A DNA stretch of 64,000 nucleotides from Sandarakinorhabdus oryzae (lineage in GTDB: Bacteria; Pseudomonadota; Alphaproteobacteria; Sphingomonadales; Sphingomonadaceae). Of this stretch, positions 44,399 through 52,655 are shown piece by piece (the first letter of the stretch is position 1; each line of letters starts with the position of its first letter). Where the stretch lies: NCBI RefSeq assembly GCF_009733735.1, contig NZ_WNJP01000001.1, positions 1-64,000 of the forward strand, in the 5' to 3' direction. The notes beneath the pieces are model-generated. The model was not told the DNA's origin, made no database searches, and saw only the letters and a list, made by a program, of their open reading frames with translations. A program made the position numbers and the translations under genes.

Positions 44399-46699
44399 TC
44401 ATTCCGCCAGCGCGGCCTCCAGTGCTGCGAATGTGTCGGGAATGTCCACCAGGTGGGCCTTTTCTGCCGCCAGGATGGCGCGGAAGGCCGCCCGCCTGAT
44501 CTCACCAAGCTCTTTCTCAGTTGGGCGCGCCTTCATCGGCAGGCTGGAGATGACCAGGTCGATCAGCCGCTCGGCACCGTGCAGCCGGCCCCACAGATAG
44601 TCATGCTCGCGATAGGCGCGGCTGAAGAAGGCGCCGAAGGCATTGAACAGCGCGCCCTTCAACCGCTGTCCGCCGGCGGCGGCGAGTTCGGAGCAATCCT
44701 CCGGGCTGATGCGGTCCACCTTGATCTCGTCCAGCTCGTCCACATTGCCGTCGGCGATCAGCGGCAGGATGGCGATATCGAAGAAGGGAAAGCCCAGATA
44801 GGCCGCGACCAGATCCCGGCGCAGCCGGCGGTGCAGGCCGCTGGCGAGCAGGGCGACCAGCTCGGCATCGCTGCGGGCGTCCAGCGCCTTCAAGTCGAGC
44901 GCCGTGGCCATGGCGGCGAGCGCACTGGCCGGATCGGCGATGGCGTTGGCCGCGGCGGCACGGGCAGCAGCAGCCTCTGTCCGGTCGCTGCCAGCGTTGG
45001 GCCAGCACATCAGGTGCGGGCTGAGGATGGCATAGAGCCCGGCCTTCACCCGGCCCAAGGCCTGGCTGGTCGCCTCGTCGGCGCCGGTCATCTCCATGTT
45101 GACCCGCCGGATCAGGAAGCGCAGCCGGCGGATGCGGAACTCGACATCATATTGGCGCAGGAACAGCACATAGGGGGAGGCAGCGCCGGCCTTGCCCAGC
45201 GCACTTTCCGGCTGGTTGAGGCCGGCGGCGTTGAGGTGGCGCCACAGGCTGGCCCGCACCTGTCCAACGTCCTGCCCGCCCAGCCCGGCGAGGCGTTCGG
45301 CGAGATTCTCGGCCACCATTGCGAACTTCAGCCGGCCATAGGCGCCATAGGCAAAGCCGGTCGCCTTCGCCGCCTCGCTGTTCATCTTGCTGCGCCAGGC
45401 CGCCAGCCGCTCGATGCTGGGCGAGAACAGCAGCAGCCGCATGCCGATCGCGGCATCGATGGCGGCATCCACTTGCGGCATCATGCCGATGACGATGTGG
45501 CGCAGCCGGCGGGCGCGGGCCGAGATCGCCTCGATCGCGCCCAGACTGTCGCGGATCGGCTGCTGGCGCGGGATGTCGGCCAGGCTCCTGAGGATGGTGG
45601 CGAAGAAGCCGGGCACATGGCTGGGGCTGTCGCCGTCGTCGTGCATGCCGGGCTTGGGATCGAGATAGACGAAGCGCCGGTCCACCTCGCGGGTCGCCGG
45701 GCGCTTGCCCAGCGCGGCGAGGGCCGGGCCGAACGGCCGGTTGTCGAGCACGGCGCCATCAATCAGGTCCACGCTTTCCGGATTGGCCCGGCCGGGCAGC
45801 ACGCGGTTGATGAAGGCCTGTCGCCCCGGCCAGTCGTCACCGCGGGCCGCCAGCAGCGCGTCAATCTCGCTGAGCCGGGCCGGCGGAAAGGCGCCGGGGA
45901 AACTGGCCGTCGCCCGCGCCGCGAACACCAGGTCCGGCGTGGGGCCCATGTGCCGCTCCGCTCCGTCGCCGGGGCAGGTGAAGCCGATCACCAGGCGATG
46001 CTCCGGCTCGGTCACCTCCTCGGGCGTGTTCAGCCGCAGCCGCTGCGGCGCACCGTGGTAATCGGTCACCGTCACGAACAGATCGAACGGATGCAGCGCC
46101 GGCACCAGCGGCGGCGACCGCTCGCCCTTTTCCATCGCGGCAAAGGCATCGGCGAGCAGGCCGGCAAAGGCGGGGCCCGAAAACGGCGGCTTGAACCAGC
46201 GGCTGCGCATGAAGCGGGACAGCTTGGCCTTCACCTCGCCGTGCGCGGCCACTTCGGCCTTGTCCTCATCCTCCAGGCCGCGGCGGCGCACCCACCACAC
46301 CAGCGGGATCGCCCACAGCTTCGACAGCGGCCGCGACGCAGCCTTGCGATCGAGCAGCACGTCGCTGTCGGCCCCCGCCAGCCACAGCGAGCGGATGGCA
46401 TCCAGGTCATGCCCCTCCACCAGCGCCCGCGCCAGGAGCACGCCATTGATCCCGCCCGCCGAGGCGCCAGCAACGATGTCACACATCACCCTGAGATCAA
46501 GGCCCGGCAGGCTGTCGAGCAGGGCCTGATAGACGATCTCGCTGTCCCGCGCCGGCGGCAATTCCGTGCCGGGCGGCGCATGCCGCCGCATCGAGGCGCG
46601 GCACAGCTTCCACACCTCTTTGGTGAGGCCGTGCATATAGACCGCCAGGCTCACCCCGCCATAACAGACCAACGCGAGGCGAAGCTCCTTCGTCTGCAC
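44399..46699 (-). CDS. Patatin-like protein with C-terminal DUF3376-type region
   Basis: 766 residues from the GTG at 46699, five bases after AAAGGAG; a GTG at 46717 would add six. The N-terminal patatin fold shows ALVCYGGVSLAVYMHG (oxyanion region), the nucleophile elbow GASAGG (Ser near 80) and the dyad DGAVLDNRPF. A long C-terminal half with PRQQPIRDSLGAIEAISARA matches the DUF3376 region of large patatin-like proteins. Patatin enzymes are lipid acyl hydrolases. No signal peptide is present, so action on inner-membrane or storage lipids is inferred. Confidence 0.88.
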   Translation of the reverse strand: MQTKELRLALVCYGGVSLAVYMHGLTKEVWKLCRASMRRHAPPGTELPPARDSEIVYQALLDSLPGLDLRVMCDIVAGASAGGINGVLLARALVEGHDLDAIRSLWLAGADSDVLLDRKAASRPLSKLWAIPLVWWVRRRGLEDEDKAEVAAHGEVKAKLSRFMRSRWFKPPFSGPAFAGLLADAFAAMEKGERSPPLVPALHPFDLFVTVTDYHGAPQRLRLNTPEEVTEPEHRLVIGFTCPGDGAERHMGPTPDLVFAARATASFPGAFPPARLSEIDALLAARGDDWPGRQAFINRVLPGRANPESVDLIDGAVLDNRPFGPALAALGKRPATREVDRRFVYLDPKPGMHDDGDSPSHVPGFFATILRSLADIPRQQPIRDSLGAIEAISARARRLRHIVIGMMPQVDAAIDAAIGMRLLLFSPSIERLAAWRSKMNSEAAKATGFAYGAYGRLKFAMVAENLAERLAGLGGQDVGQVRASLWRHLNAAGLNQPESALGKAGAASPYVLFLRQYDVEFRIRRLRFLIRRVNMEMTGADEATSQALGRVKAGLYAILSPHLMCWPNAGSDRTEAAAARAAAANAIADPASALAAMATALDLKALDARSDAELVALLASGLHRRLRRDLVAAYLGFPFFDIAILPLIADGNVDELDEIKVDRISPEDCSELAAAGGQRLKGALFNAFGAFFSRAYREHDYLWGRLHGAERLIDLVISSLPMKARPTEKELGEIRRAAFRAILAAEKAHLVDIPDTFAALEAALAE

Positions 46700-46801
46700 G
46701 CACGCTCCTTTCCCCACCAGTGTAACGGCCGCGCAAGCCCCGGCAAGTGCGGGGGAATTCAGATGGGGTCATGGCGCGGTTACGGTGGAGGCCCGCTCGT
46801 C

Positions 46802-47674
46802 CTATCGCCCAAAGGCCTCCTTCATCGCCGCGATGAACAGCGATCGGCCGTTGCCGCTGCTGGTGCGGGCATCAAACAGCAGGTGGACGGGCATGCTGCC
46901 GGGCAGCAGGCCGGGCATGAGTTCGACGAGGCGGCCGGCGGCGAGGGCGGTTGCCAACTGGTAGCTGAGCAGGCTGGCCAGTCCGATGCCGGCTTCGGCA
47001 GCGGCGACGGCGGCTTCGACTGTCGTGACGGTGAGGCGCGGTCGAACGGGCGTGCGGGTGCCGGGCAGGCGCCACTGCGTGGCGGCGCGTGGCCCGGTGG
47101 TGGTGATCAGGCTGTGTTGCTTGAGGTCGGCCGGGGTGGCGGGCACGCCGTTGCGGGCGAGATAGGCCGGGCTGGCAACAATGACCGGGCGCACACTGCC
47201 GATTTTCACTGCCCGCAGGCTGGAGTCGGCGAGCGGCCCGATGCGCACGGCGACATCAATGCCCTCCTCGATCAGGCGAACATTGCGATCGATCAGCAGC
47301 AGCCGGATGGAAAGGCCGGGATGGGCGGCGAGCAGATCGGCCACCACCGGCAGCACGTGCAGGCGTCCGAACATGGTGGGCGCAGTGATGTGCAGTTCGC
47401 CAGTGGGCACTTGGCTGGCGGTGGCAGCAGCCCGGCTGGCGGCGGAAAGTTCGGCAAGCAGCGGCTGGATGCGGTCGCGATAGGCGGCGCCATCGTCGGT
47501 GAGCGCGACCTGGCGGGTCGAGCGACGGAACAGGCTGGTGCCGAGGTTGGCCTCCAGCGCGGCGATGGCGCGGCTGGCGGCAGTGGGCGAGCAACCCAGG
47601 GCCTGCGCCGCCTTGGTGAAGCTCTGGCTCTCGGCCAGCGCCAGGAAGAGTTCAAGGGTGGCCAGCCGGTCCAT
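46802..47674 (-). CDS. LysR family transcriptional regulator
   Basis: 290 residues. The N-terminal winged helix-turn-helix covers MDRLATLELFLALAESQSFT to about residue 60, with KAAQALGCSPTAASRAIAAL as the recognition part. The substrate-binding domain fills the rest. It is divergent from the PNPOx-VOC-NTF2 operon. The 75-bp space between them holds a 10-bp perfect inverted repeat, the likely operator. LysR proteins of this layout usually activate the divergent operon with a small ligand and repress themselves. Confidence 0.93.
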   Translation of the reverse strand: MDRLATLELFLALAESQSFTKAAQALGCSPTAASRAIAALEANLGTSLFRRSTRQVALTDDGAAYRDRIQPLLAELSAASRAAATASQVPTGELHITAPTMFGRLHVLPVVADLLAAHPGLSIRLLLIDRNVRLIEEGIDVAVRIGPLADSSLRAVKIGSVRPVIVASPAYLARNGVPATPADLKQHSLITTTGPRAATQWRLPGTRTPVRPRLTVTTVEAAVAAAEAGIGLASLLSYQLATALAAGRLVELMPGLLPGSMPVHLLFDARTSSGNGRSLFIAAMKEAFGR

Positions 47675-47686
47675 TATTGCGTTATA

Positions 47687-47722
47687 CGCGATAATCTTTT
47701 GCCATACGACTGGATTATCGCG
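47687..47722. promoter_or_regulatory. LysR operator: 10-bp inverted repeat between divergent genes
   Basis: CGCGATAATC (47687-47696) and GATTATCGCG (47713-47722) are perfect inverted copies separated by 16 bases, so the centres are 26 bases apart, about two and a half helix turns. The left arm begins 13 bp before the LysR start codon and the right arm ends 28 bp before the plus-strand gene. LysR sites often contain T-N11-A dyads; this longer dyad would fit two dimers. Confidence 0.6.
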
Positions 47723-47749
47723 GCAAGGCGAGTGGTCTATTGTCTCCCC

Positions 47750-48382
47750 ATGGCTCAGACATTCCTCCGCACCGTCTTTACCGACACCACCCGCCAGCTG
47801 CAGGCCGCCGATGGCTCACGCGACGCCTATGCCAAGATGGAAGGCGACAGCGCTGCCGGCGTTGACGAGATGGGCGAGCGCGAGGCCGACTTCATTGCGG
47901 CGCGCGACAGTTTCTACATGGCCAGCGTCACCGCCGATGGTTGGCCCTACATTCAGCACCGTGGCGGCCCGGCCGGGTTCCTGAAATGGCTGCCAGGCAA
48001 TATGCTGGGCTTTGCCGATTACAGCGGCAATCGCCAGTTTGTTTCCATGGCCAATATCGCGGACGACAATCGCGTGGCGCTGTTCCTGATGGATTATCCC
48101 AATCGGCGGCGCCTGAAACTGGTTGGTCGCGCCCGGGTGGTGACCGCGGTCGACGATCCCGCCCTGGTCTCCTCGCTGATGCCCAATGGCTATCGCGCAC
48201 TCGCCGAACGCGCCTTCCTCATCGATGTCGTCGGCTTCGACTGGAACTGCCCGCAACACATCACGCCGCGCTTCACCGAAGCCGAAATCGCCGCTGCGGT
48301 CGCCCCGCTCAACACCGAACTTGCCACCCTGCGCGCCGAAAACGAACGCCTGCGCGCCATCCTGAAGGACAAGACTGCATGA
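47750..48382 (+). CDS. Pyridoxamine 5'-phosphate oxidase-fold flavoprotein
   Basis: 210 residues from the ATG at 47750. The split-barrel FMN fold appears in AARDSFYMASVTADGWPYIQ, HRGGPAGFLKWL, FADYSGNRQFVSMANI and ALFLMDYPNRRRLKLVGRAR. The last 30 residues form a coiled coil (TLRAENERLRAILKDK). This subfamily is not the true PdxH and usually has unknown redox or stress roles. It starts the operon controlled by the divergent LysR gene. ATGA overlap with the next gene indicates coupling. Confidence 0.87.
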   Translation: MAQTFLRTVFTDTTRQLQAADGSRDAYAKMEGDSAAGVDEMGEREADFIAARDSFYMASVTADGWPYIQHRGGPAGFLKWLPGNMLGFADYSGNRQFVSMANIADDNRVALFLMDYPNRRRLKLVGRARVVTAVDDPALVSSLMPNGYRALAERAFLIDVVGFDWNCPQHITPRFTEAEIAAAVAPLNTELATLRAENERLRAILKDKTA

Positions 48383-48798
48383 CCAGCACCAGCATCGCCG
48401 CCGCCACTCTGGGCATCCACCATGTCGGCCTGGCCGTGCCCGATCTCGACACGGCCTCGACCTTCTTCATCAGCGCATTGGGCTTTGCCGAAGTCGGCGC
48501 CGTGCCCAGCTATCCGGCGCGCTTCGTCTCGGACGGGACGACCCTGATCACCCTCTGGCAGACCGATGCCGCGCCCTCGCCGTTCGACCGCCGCGGCAAT
48601 GTCGGTCTGCATCACCTCGCCTTCCGGGTCGCCGACGATGCCGCGCTCAATGTCCTGCATACCAGGCTGGCGAGCTGGGCCGGTGTCGCCATCGAGGTCG
48701 CGCCCTGTCCGATCCGTGAAGGCTCTGCCGTGCGTCACTTCATCATCGCCATGCCGGGTGGTATCCGCATCGAATTCGCCACGCCGTTCCCGGGTTGA
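48379..48798 (+). CDS. VOC (glyoxalase) family protein
   Basis: 139 residues. The two beta-alpha-beta-beta-beta units of the vicinal oxygen chelate fold are seen: GIHHVGLAVPDLDTASTFF with the first His, GLHHLAFRV with the second, and RIEFATPF with the closing Glu, a usable metal site. It resembles methylmalonyl-CoA epimerase or lactoylglutathione lyase relatives, but the substrate is not clear. It overlaps the upstream PNPOx-type gene by 4 bp. Confidence 0.85.
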   Translation: MTSTSIAAATLGIHHVGLAVPDLDTASTFFISALGFAEVGAVPSYPARFVSDGTTLITLWQTDAAPSPFDRRGNVGLHHLAFRVADDAALNVLHTRLASWAGVAIEVAPCPIREGSAVRHFIIAMPGGIRIEFATPFPG

Positions 48799-48804
48799 AC
48801 CGCC

Positions 48805-49266
48805 ATGCGCCCACCGCTCCCGCCCTTCGATCTCGCCAGCGCCACCGCCAAGGTGCGCGCTGCCGAAGACGCCTGGAACAGCCGCGATCCGGCTCGCGTC
48901 GCCTTGGCCTATACGCCAGACAGCGTGTGGCGAAACCGCAGCGAGTTCCTGACCGGTCGCGCCGCGATCGAAGCCTTCCTCACCCGCAAATGGCAACGCG
49001 AGCAAGACTATCGCCTGGCCAAGCAGCTTTGGACCCACGCCGGCAACCGTATCGCCGTGCGCTTCGCCTATGAATGGCACGACGATGCCGGGCAGTGGTT
49101 CCGGTCCTATGGCAACGAGAATTGGGAATTCGCCGCGGACGGCCTGATGGCGCGGCGCATTGCCAGCATCAACGATGTGGCGATCGCCGAAGGCGAGCGC
49201 CTGCTGAGATGGGAAGGCGCAATGCGGCCGGCGGATTATCCGGAGTTGGAGGAGTTGGGGCTTTGA
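48805..49266 (+). CDS. DUF1348 / NTF2-like protein
   Basis: 153 residues. [60 protein letters not shown] and [20 protein letters not shown] are the typical DUF1348 blocks, a family with the SnoaL/NTF2 cone fold. Function is unknown, possibly a small hydrolase or isomerase. It is the third gene of the LysR-linked operon, 6 bp after the VOC gene, and ends 6 bp before the convergent peptidase gene. Confidence 0.85.
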   Translation: MRPPLPPFDLASATAKVRAAEDAWNSRDPARVALAYTPDSVWRNRSEFLTGRAAIEAFLTRKWQREQDYRLAKQLWTHAGNRIAVRFAYEWHDDAGQWFRSYGNENWEFAADGLMARRIASINDVAIAEGERLLRWEGAMRPADYPELEELGL

Positions 49267-49272
49267 GGGGCC

Positions 49273-50505
49273 TCAGCGCTTGATCGACGCCGCTTCCACC
49301 ACGATGTCGAACGCCGTGGTCAACCCTTTCAGGAAATTGGCCTTTTCCACGTTCACATATTCATCCAACGCGTGGGCGCGGAATCCGCCGCCGCCGGCGG
49401 ACAGGGTGATGGCGGGAATGCCGATGCTGATCGGGATGTTGCTGTCGGTGGAGCCGGCGCCGAGGCGGGCGTGGTAGCCATTGGCCTTCAGCACGCGGGC
49501 CGCGGTCTGCACCAGCGGGTCGGTGGCAGGGGTGGCGCCGGCCGGGCGGTCGCCGATTAACTCGGGTGTGGCGCTGATCTTGCCATAGCGGGTGTCGCGG
49601 GCGGCGTTTTCGGCGGCGACATTGTCCTCGACCAGCTTGAGGAACTGGGCTTCGACAGCCTTGAGATTGGCCGGCGAGGCCGAGCGCATGTCGAATTCCA
49701 TGGTGATCGTGTTGGGAATGGAATTGACCGAGGTGCCGCCGGTGACGGTGGAGGCTGAATAGGTCGTCTTCACGTCGGTCGGCGGCACGATCTTGTAGAG
49801 GCCGGTGACGGTGCCGGCCATGGCCACCATCGGGTTGACGATCCCGAACGCGCCATAGCTGTGGCCACCGGGGCCAGTGAAGGCGACGCGGTAGCGCCGG
49901 GAGCCGACGCCGGCGTTGGTGACGCCGCCGACCGTGCTGCCATCGAAGCTGATGAAATCACCGATCCGCGATTTGAGCGGGCTGGCACTGAACAGGTGGC
50001 GCACGCCGCGCAGATCGCCCTGGCCTTCCTCGCCGACGTTGGCGACGAAGATGATGTCACGCGGCGTGGTGATCTTGGCGGCGTCCATGGCACGCACGAA
50101 GGCCAGCAGGGCAGCGAGGGTGACGGTGGTGTCACCGATGCCGGGGGCGTGCAGCGTCTCGCCTTCACGGCGCACCTTGGTGTTGGTGCCTTCCGGGAAC
50201 ACCGTGTCCTGGTGGGCGGCGACCATGAGCGCCTTGGCGGCGCGGTCCTTACCGGGGCGGATGCCGATGACATTGCCGACCGCATCCATGTGCACGTCGG
50301 ACAGGCCGAGGGCCTTGAATTTTTCGAGCAGGCGCTGGCCGCGGGCGGCCTCCTTGAACGGCGGCGCCGGAATCTCGGTCAACTCGATCAGTTCGGCGAT
50401 GGTCTGGTCGTAGTCGGCGGCCAGCCTGGCGTGAGCGGCCGGCAGGCCAGCCGGCTGGGCGGCGGCAGGGGCGGCGAGGAGCAGGGCAAGGATCAGGGTG
50501 CGCAT
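49273..50505 (-). CDS. M20 family metallopeptidase, secreted
   Basis: 410 residues from the ATG at 50505 (MRTLILALLLAAPAAAQPAG). The signal peptide ends near residue 16, so it acts in the periplasm or outside. Metal-site motifs are ALMVAAHQDTVFPEG, NVGEEGQGDLRG with the catalytic Glu pair, and the C-terminal FRAHALDEYVNV. The lid domain begins near VAFTGPGGHSYGAFG. The closest known types are tripeptidases and di-zinc aminopeptidases of the M20 clan. The frame is open upstream into radA on the other strand, which is a shadow. Confidence 0.9.
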   Translation of the reverse strand: MRTLILALLLAAPAAAQPAGLPAAHARLAADYDQTIAELIELTEIPAPPFKEAARGQRLLEKFKALGLSDVHMDAVGNVIGIRPGKDRAAKALMVAAHQDTVFPEGTNTKVRREGETLHAPGIGDTTVTLAALLAFVRAMDAAKITTPRDIIFVANVGEEGQGDLRGVRHLFSASPLKSRIGDFISFDGSTVGGVTNAGVGSRRYRVAFTGPGGHSYGAFGIVNPMVAMAGTVTGLYKIVPPTDVKTTYSASTVTGGTSVNSIPNTITMEFDMRSASPANLKAVEAQFLKLVEDNVAAENAARDTRYGKISATPELIGDRPAGATPATDPLVQTAARVLKANGYHARLGAGSTDSNIPISIGIPAITLSAGGGGFRAHALDEYVNVEKANFLKGLTTAFDIVVEAASIKR

Positions 50506-50589
50506 CGGCGCATCTGGCACACCGGGTGCGGCGCTTGCAAGTGGCGCTGTGTCCGCATAATGTTTCCTTTCTGTTCTGGAATGGAAGTG

Positions 50590-51969
50590 ATGGCAAAGGG
50601 CAAGACGCGCTATGTGTGCCAGGCCTGCGGGGCGGTGGCGCCGCGCTGGGCGGGGCAATGTGCCGACTGCAAGGAGTGGAACACGCTGGTGGAGGAAGCC
50701 GCCCCGGTGTTCACACCCTTTGCCGCCAAGCAGTCGCTGCAGGGCGGCGGGCGGCGCATCGCGCTGGAGAGCCTGGCCGACGATGTGGCGTTGCCACCAC
50801 GATTGAGCACGGGCATTGCCGAACTGGACCGGGCGCTGGGCGGCGGGCTGGTGCCGGGTTCGGTGACGCTGATTGGCGGCGATCCGGGCATCGGTAAGTC
50901 CACCTTGCTGCTGCAGGCGGCGGGAAAGATGGCCCGCACGGGCGCCAGCGTCGCCTATGTCTCGGGTGAGGAGGCGGCGGACCAGGTGCGGTTGCGGGCG
51001 CGGCGGCTGGGATTGGCCAAGGCCGACGTCGCACTGGCGGCCGAAACCAACGTGCGCGACATATTGACGACACTGACCGGGCTGCCGAAGCCGCCGGGCC
51101 TGCTGGTGATCGACAGCATCCAGACCATGCATAGCGACACGCTGGAAGGGGCGCCGGGCACGGTGTCCCAGGTGCGGGCATCGGCGCAGGAACTGATCCG
51201 CTATGCCAAATTGTCGGGTGCGGCGCTGATCCTGGTCGGGCATGTCACCAAGGATGGCCAGTTGGCCGGGCCGCGCGTGCTGGAGCACATGGTCGATACC
51301 GTGCTCTATTTCGAGGGCGAACGCAGCCACCAGTATCGCATCCTGCGCGCCGTCAAGAACCGATTTGGCGGCACCGACGAGATCGGTGTGTTTGCCATGG
51401 GTGCTGACGGGTTGGAGGAGGTCGCCAACCCGTCGAGCCTGTTCCTCACCAGCCGGGCCGAAGGCGCCAGCGTCACCGGCGCCGTCGTGTTCCCGGCACT
51501 GGAGGGCACACGGCCGGTGCTGTGCGAGATCCAGGCATTGGTGGTGCGGGTGCCATCCGGCGCCACGCCGCGACGGGCCGTGGTCGGCTGGGATTCGGGC
51601 CGGCTGGCGATGCTGCTCGCGGTGCTGGAAGCGCGCTGCGGTTTGGCGTTCGGCGGGCACGAAGTCTATCTCAATGTCGCTGGCGGCCTCAGGATTGCCG
51701 ATCCGGCGGCGGATCTGGCGGTGGCCTGTGCCTTGGTCTCGGCGTTGACTGACCGACCCTTGCCGGCCGATGCCGTGGCCTTCGGCGAGGTGGCGCTGTC
51801 GGGCGAACTGCGCGCCGCCGGGCTGGCCAGCCTGCGCCTGAAGGAGGCGGCGAAGCTGGGCTTTGGCCGTGCCTTCGTGCCGGATGGCACCACGGGCGGC
51901 GGCCCGATGCTGGTCAGCGGGTTTCGCACCATGAACGGCCTGGTCGATCATCTTGGCCGGCCTGAATAG
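50590..51969 (+). CDS. radA: DNA repair protein RadA
   Basis: 459 residues from the ATG at 50590 (MAKGKTRYVCQACGAV); an ATG three codons earlier is the alternative. RadA is a RecA-like helicase that helps branch migration. The zinc motif uses C10, C13, C24 and C27. Walker A is GGDPGIGKSTLL near 96. The RadA-specific KNRFG is near 256, and the C-terminal Lon-like domain ends the protein. It precedes cvpA by 38 bp, and ComM, a related branch-migration protein, is also in the window. Confidence 0.98.
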   Translation: MAKGKTRYVCQACGAVAPRWAGQCADCKEWNTLVEEAAPVFTPFAAKQSLQGGGRRIALESLADDVALPPRLSTGIAELDRALGGGLVPGSVTLIGGDPGIGKSTLLLQAAGKMARTGASVAYVSGEEAADQVRLRARRLGLAKADVALAAETNVRDILTTLTGLPKPPGLLVIDSIQTMHSDTLEGAPGTVSQVRASAQELIRYAKLSGAALILVGHVTKDGQLAGPRVLEHMVDTVLYFEGERSHQYRILRAVKNRFGGTDEIGVFAMGADGLEEVANPSSLFLTSRAEGASVTGAVVFPALEGTRPVLCEIQALVVRVPSGATPRRAVVGWDSGRLAMLLAVLEARCGLAFGGHEVYLNVAGGLRIADPAADLAVACALVSALTDRPLPADAVAFGEVALSGELRAAGLASLRLKEAAKLGFGRAFVPDGTTGGGPMLVSGFRTMNGLVDHLGRPE

Positions 51970-52007
51970 GCTTTTTCCGCGCTCCCAAATCGGTTAGGCG
52001 CTGCTGT

Positions 52008-52655
52008 ATGGACACTGTAACGCAGCTTGCCGGCTTTGACTGGATCGTGGTGCTGATCGTCGGCGCCACGGCCGTACTGGGCCTGATGCGCGGCTTCATC
52101 GCCGAAGTCGCCAGCCTGGCCGGCTGGGTGGCGGGCTTTGTCGCAGTGCGCCTGTTCTACACGCCGGCCCGGGCCATTTTCGAAACCGCCAGCGGCAGCG
52201 AGGTGATGGCGGCCGTCGCGGCCGTGATCGGCCCATTCCTGCTCGCCGTGCTGCTGGTCAAGCTGATTGGCAGCTTCCTGTCGAGCGCCGCCAAGGACAG
52301 CGGCATCGGCCCGGTCGATCGCCTGCTCGGCCTCGGCTTCGGGCTGGTCAAGGGCTTCCTGGCGGCCAGCCTGATCTTCCTGGTCATCACACTTGGCCTG
52401 AAGATCGTTCCCGGCGACGACAAGCGGCCCGACTGGCTGGCCAAGGCCAAGACCACGCCGACGCTGGCGCTGGTGGCAAGCGCCATGGTCTCCTACGTCG
52501 GCGATGCCTGGAAACAGCAGCAGCCACTGCTCGGCCCGCCTCATGATCCGCATGCGCCGCCGGCCGATGGCGCCGGGTATGGCGACAAGGATCGCAGTTC
52601 GCTCGACAAGCTCCTCGACGAGCAGGAACAGACCGCACCGGGAACGGCGATCTGA
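52008..52655 (+). CDS. CvpA family membrane protein
   Basis: 215 residues with four membrane helices in the first 135 and a hydrophilic tail. FDWIVVLIVGATAVLGLMRG followed by FIAEVASLAGWVAGFVAVRL is the CvpA signature. CvpA proteins are linked to colicin V production and envelope stress; the molecular role is not settled. Elsewhere cvpA is often beside purF, but here it is joined to cysS through a one-base stop/start overlap. Confidence 0.9.
   Translation: MDTVTQLAGFDWIVVLIVGATAVLGLMRGFIAEVASLAGWVAGFVAVRLFYTPARAIFETASGSEVMAAVAAVIGPFLLAVLLVKLIGSFLSSAAKDSGIGPVDRLLGLGFGLVKGFLAASLIFLVITLGLKIVPGDDKRPDWLAKAKTTPTLALVASAMVSYVGDAWKQQQPLLGPPHDPHAPPADGAGYGDKDRSSLDKLLDEQEQTAPGTAI

Noticed and set aside
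44453-47749. Long plus-strand frame fused in front of the PNPOx-type gene
   Set aside because: This part is antisense to the patatin-like and LysR genes; only the segment from 47750 matches a protein family.
50506-51951. Extension of the M20 peptidase frame upstream of its signal peptide
   Set aside because: It is antisense to radA; the signal peptide at the ATG at 50505 marks the true start.
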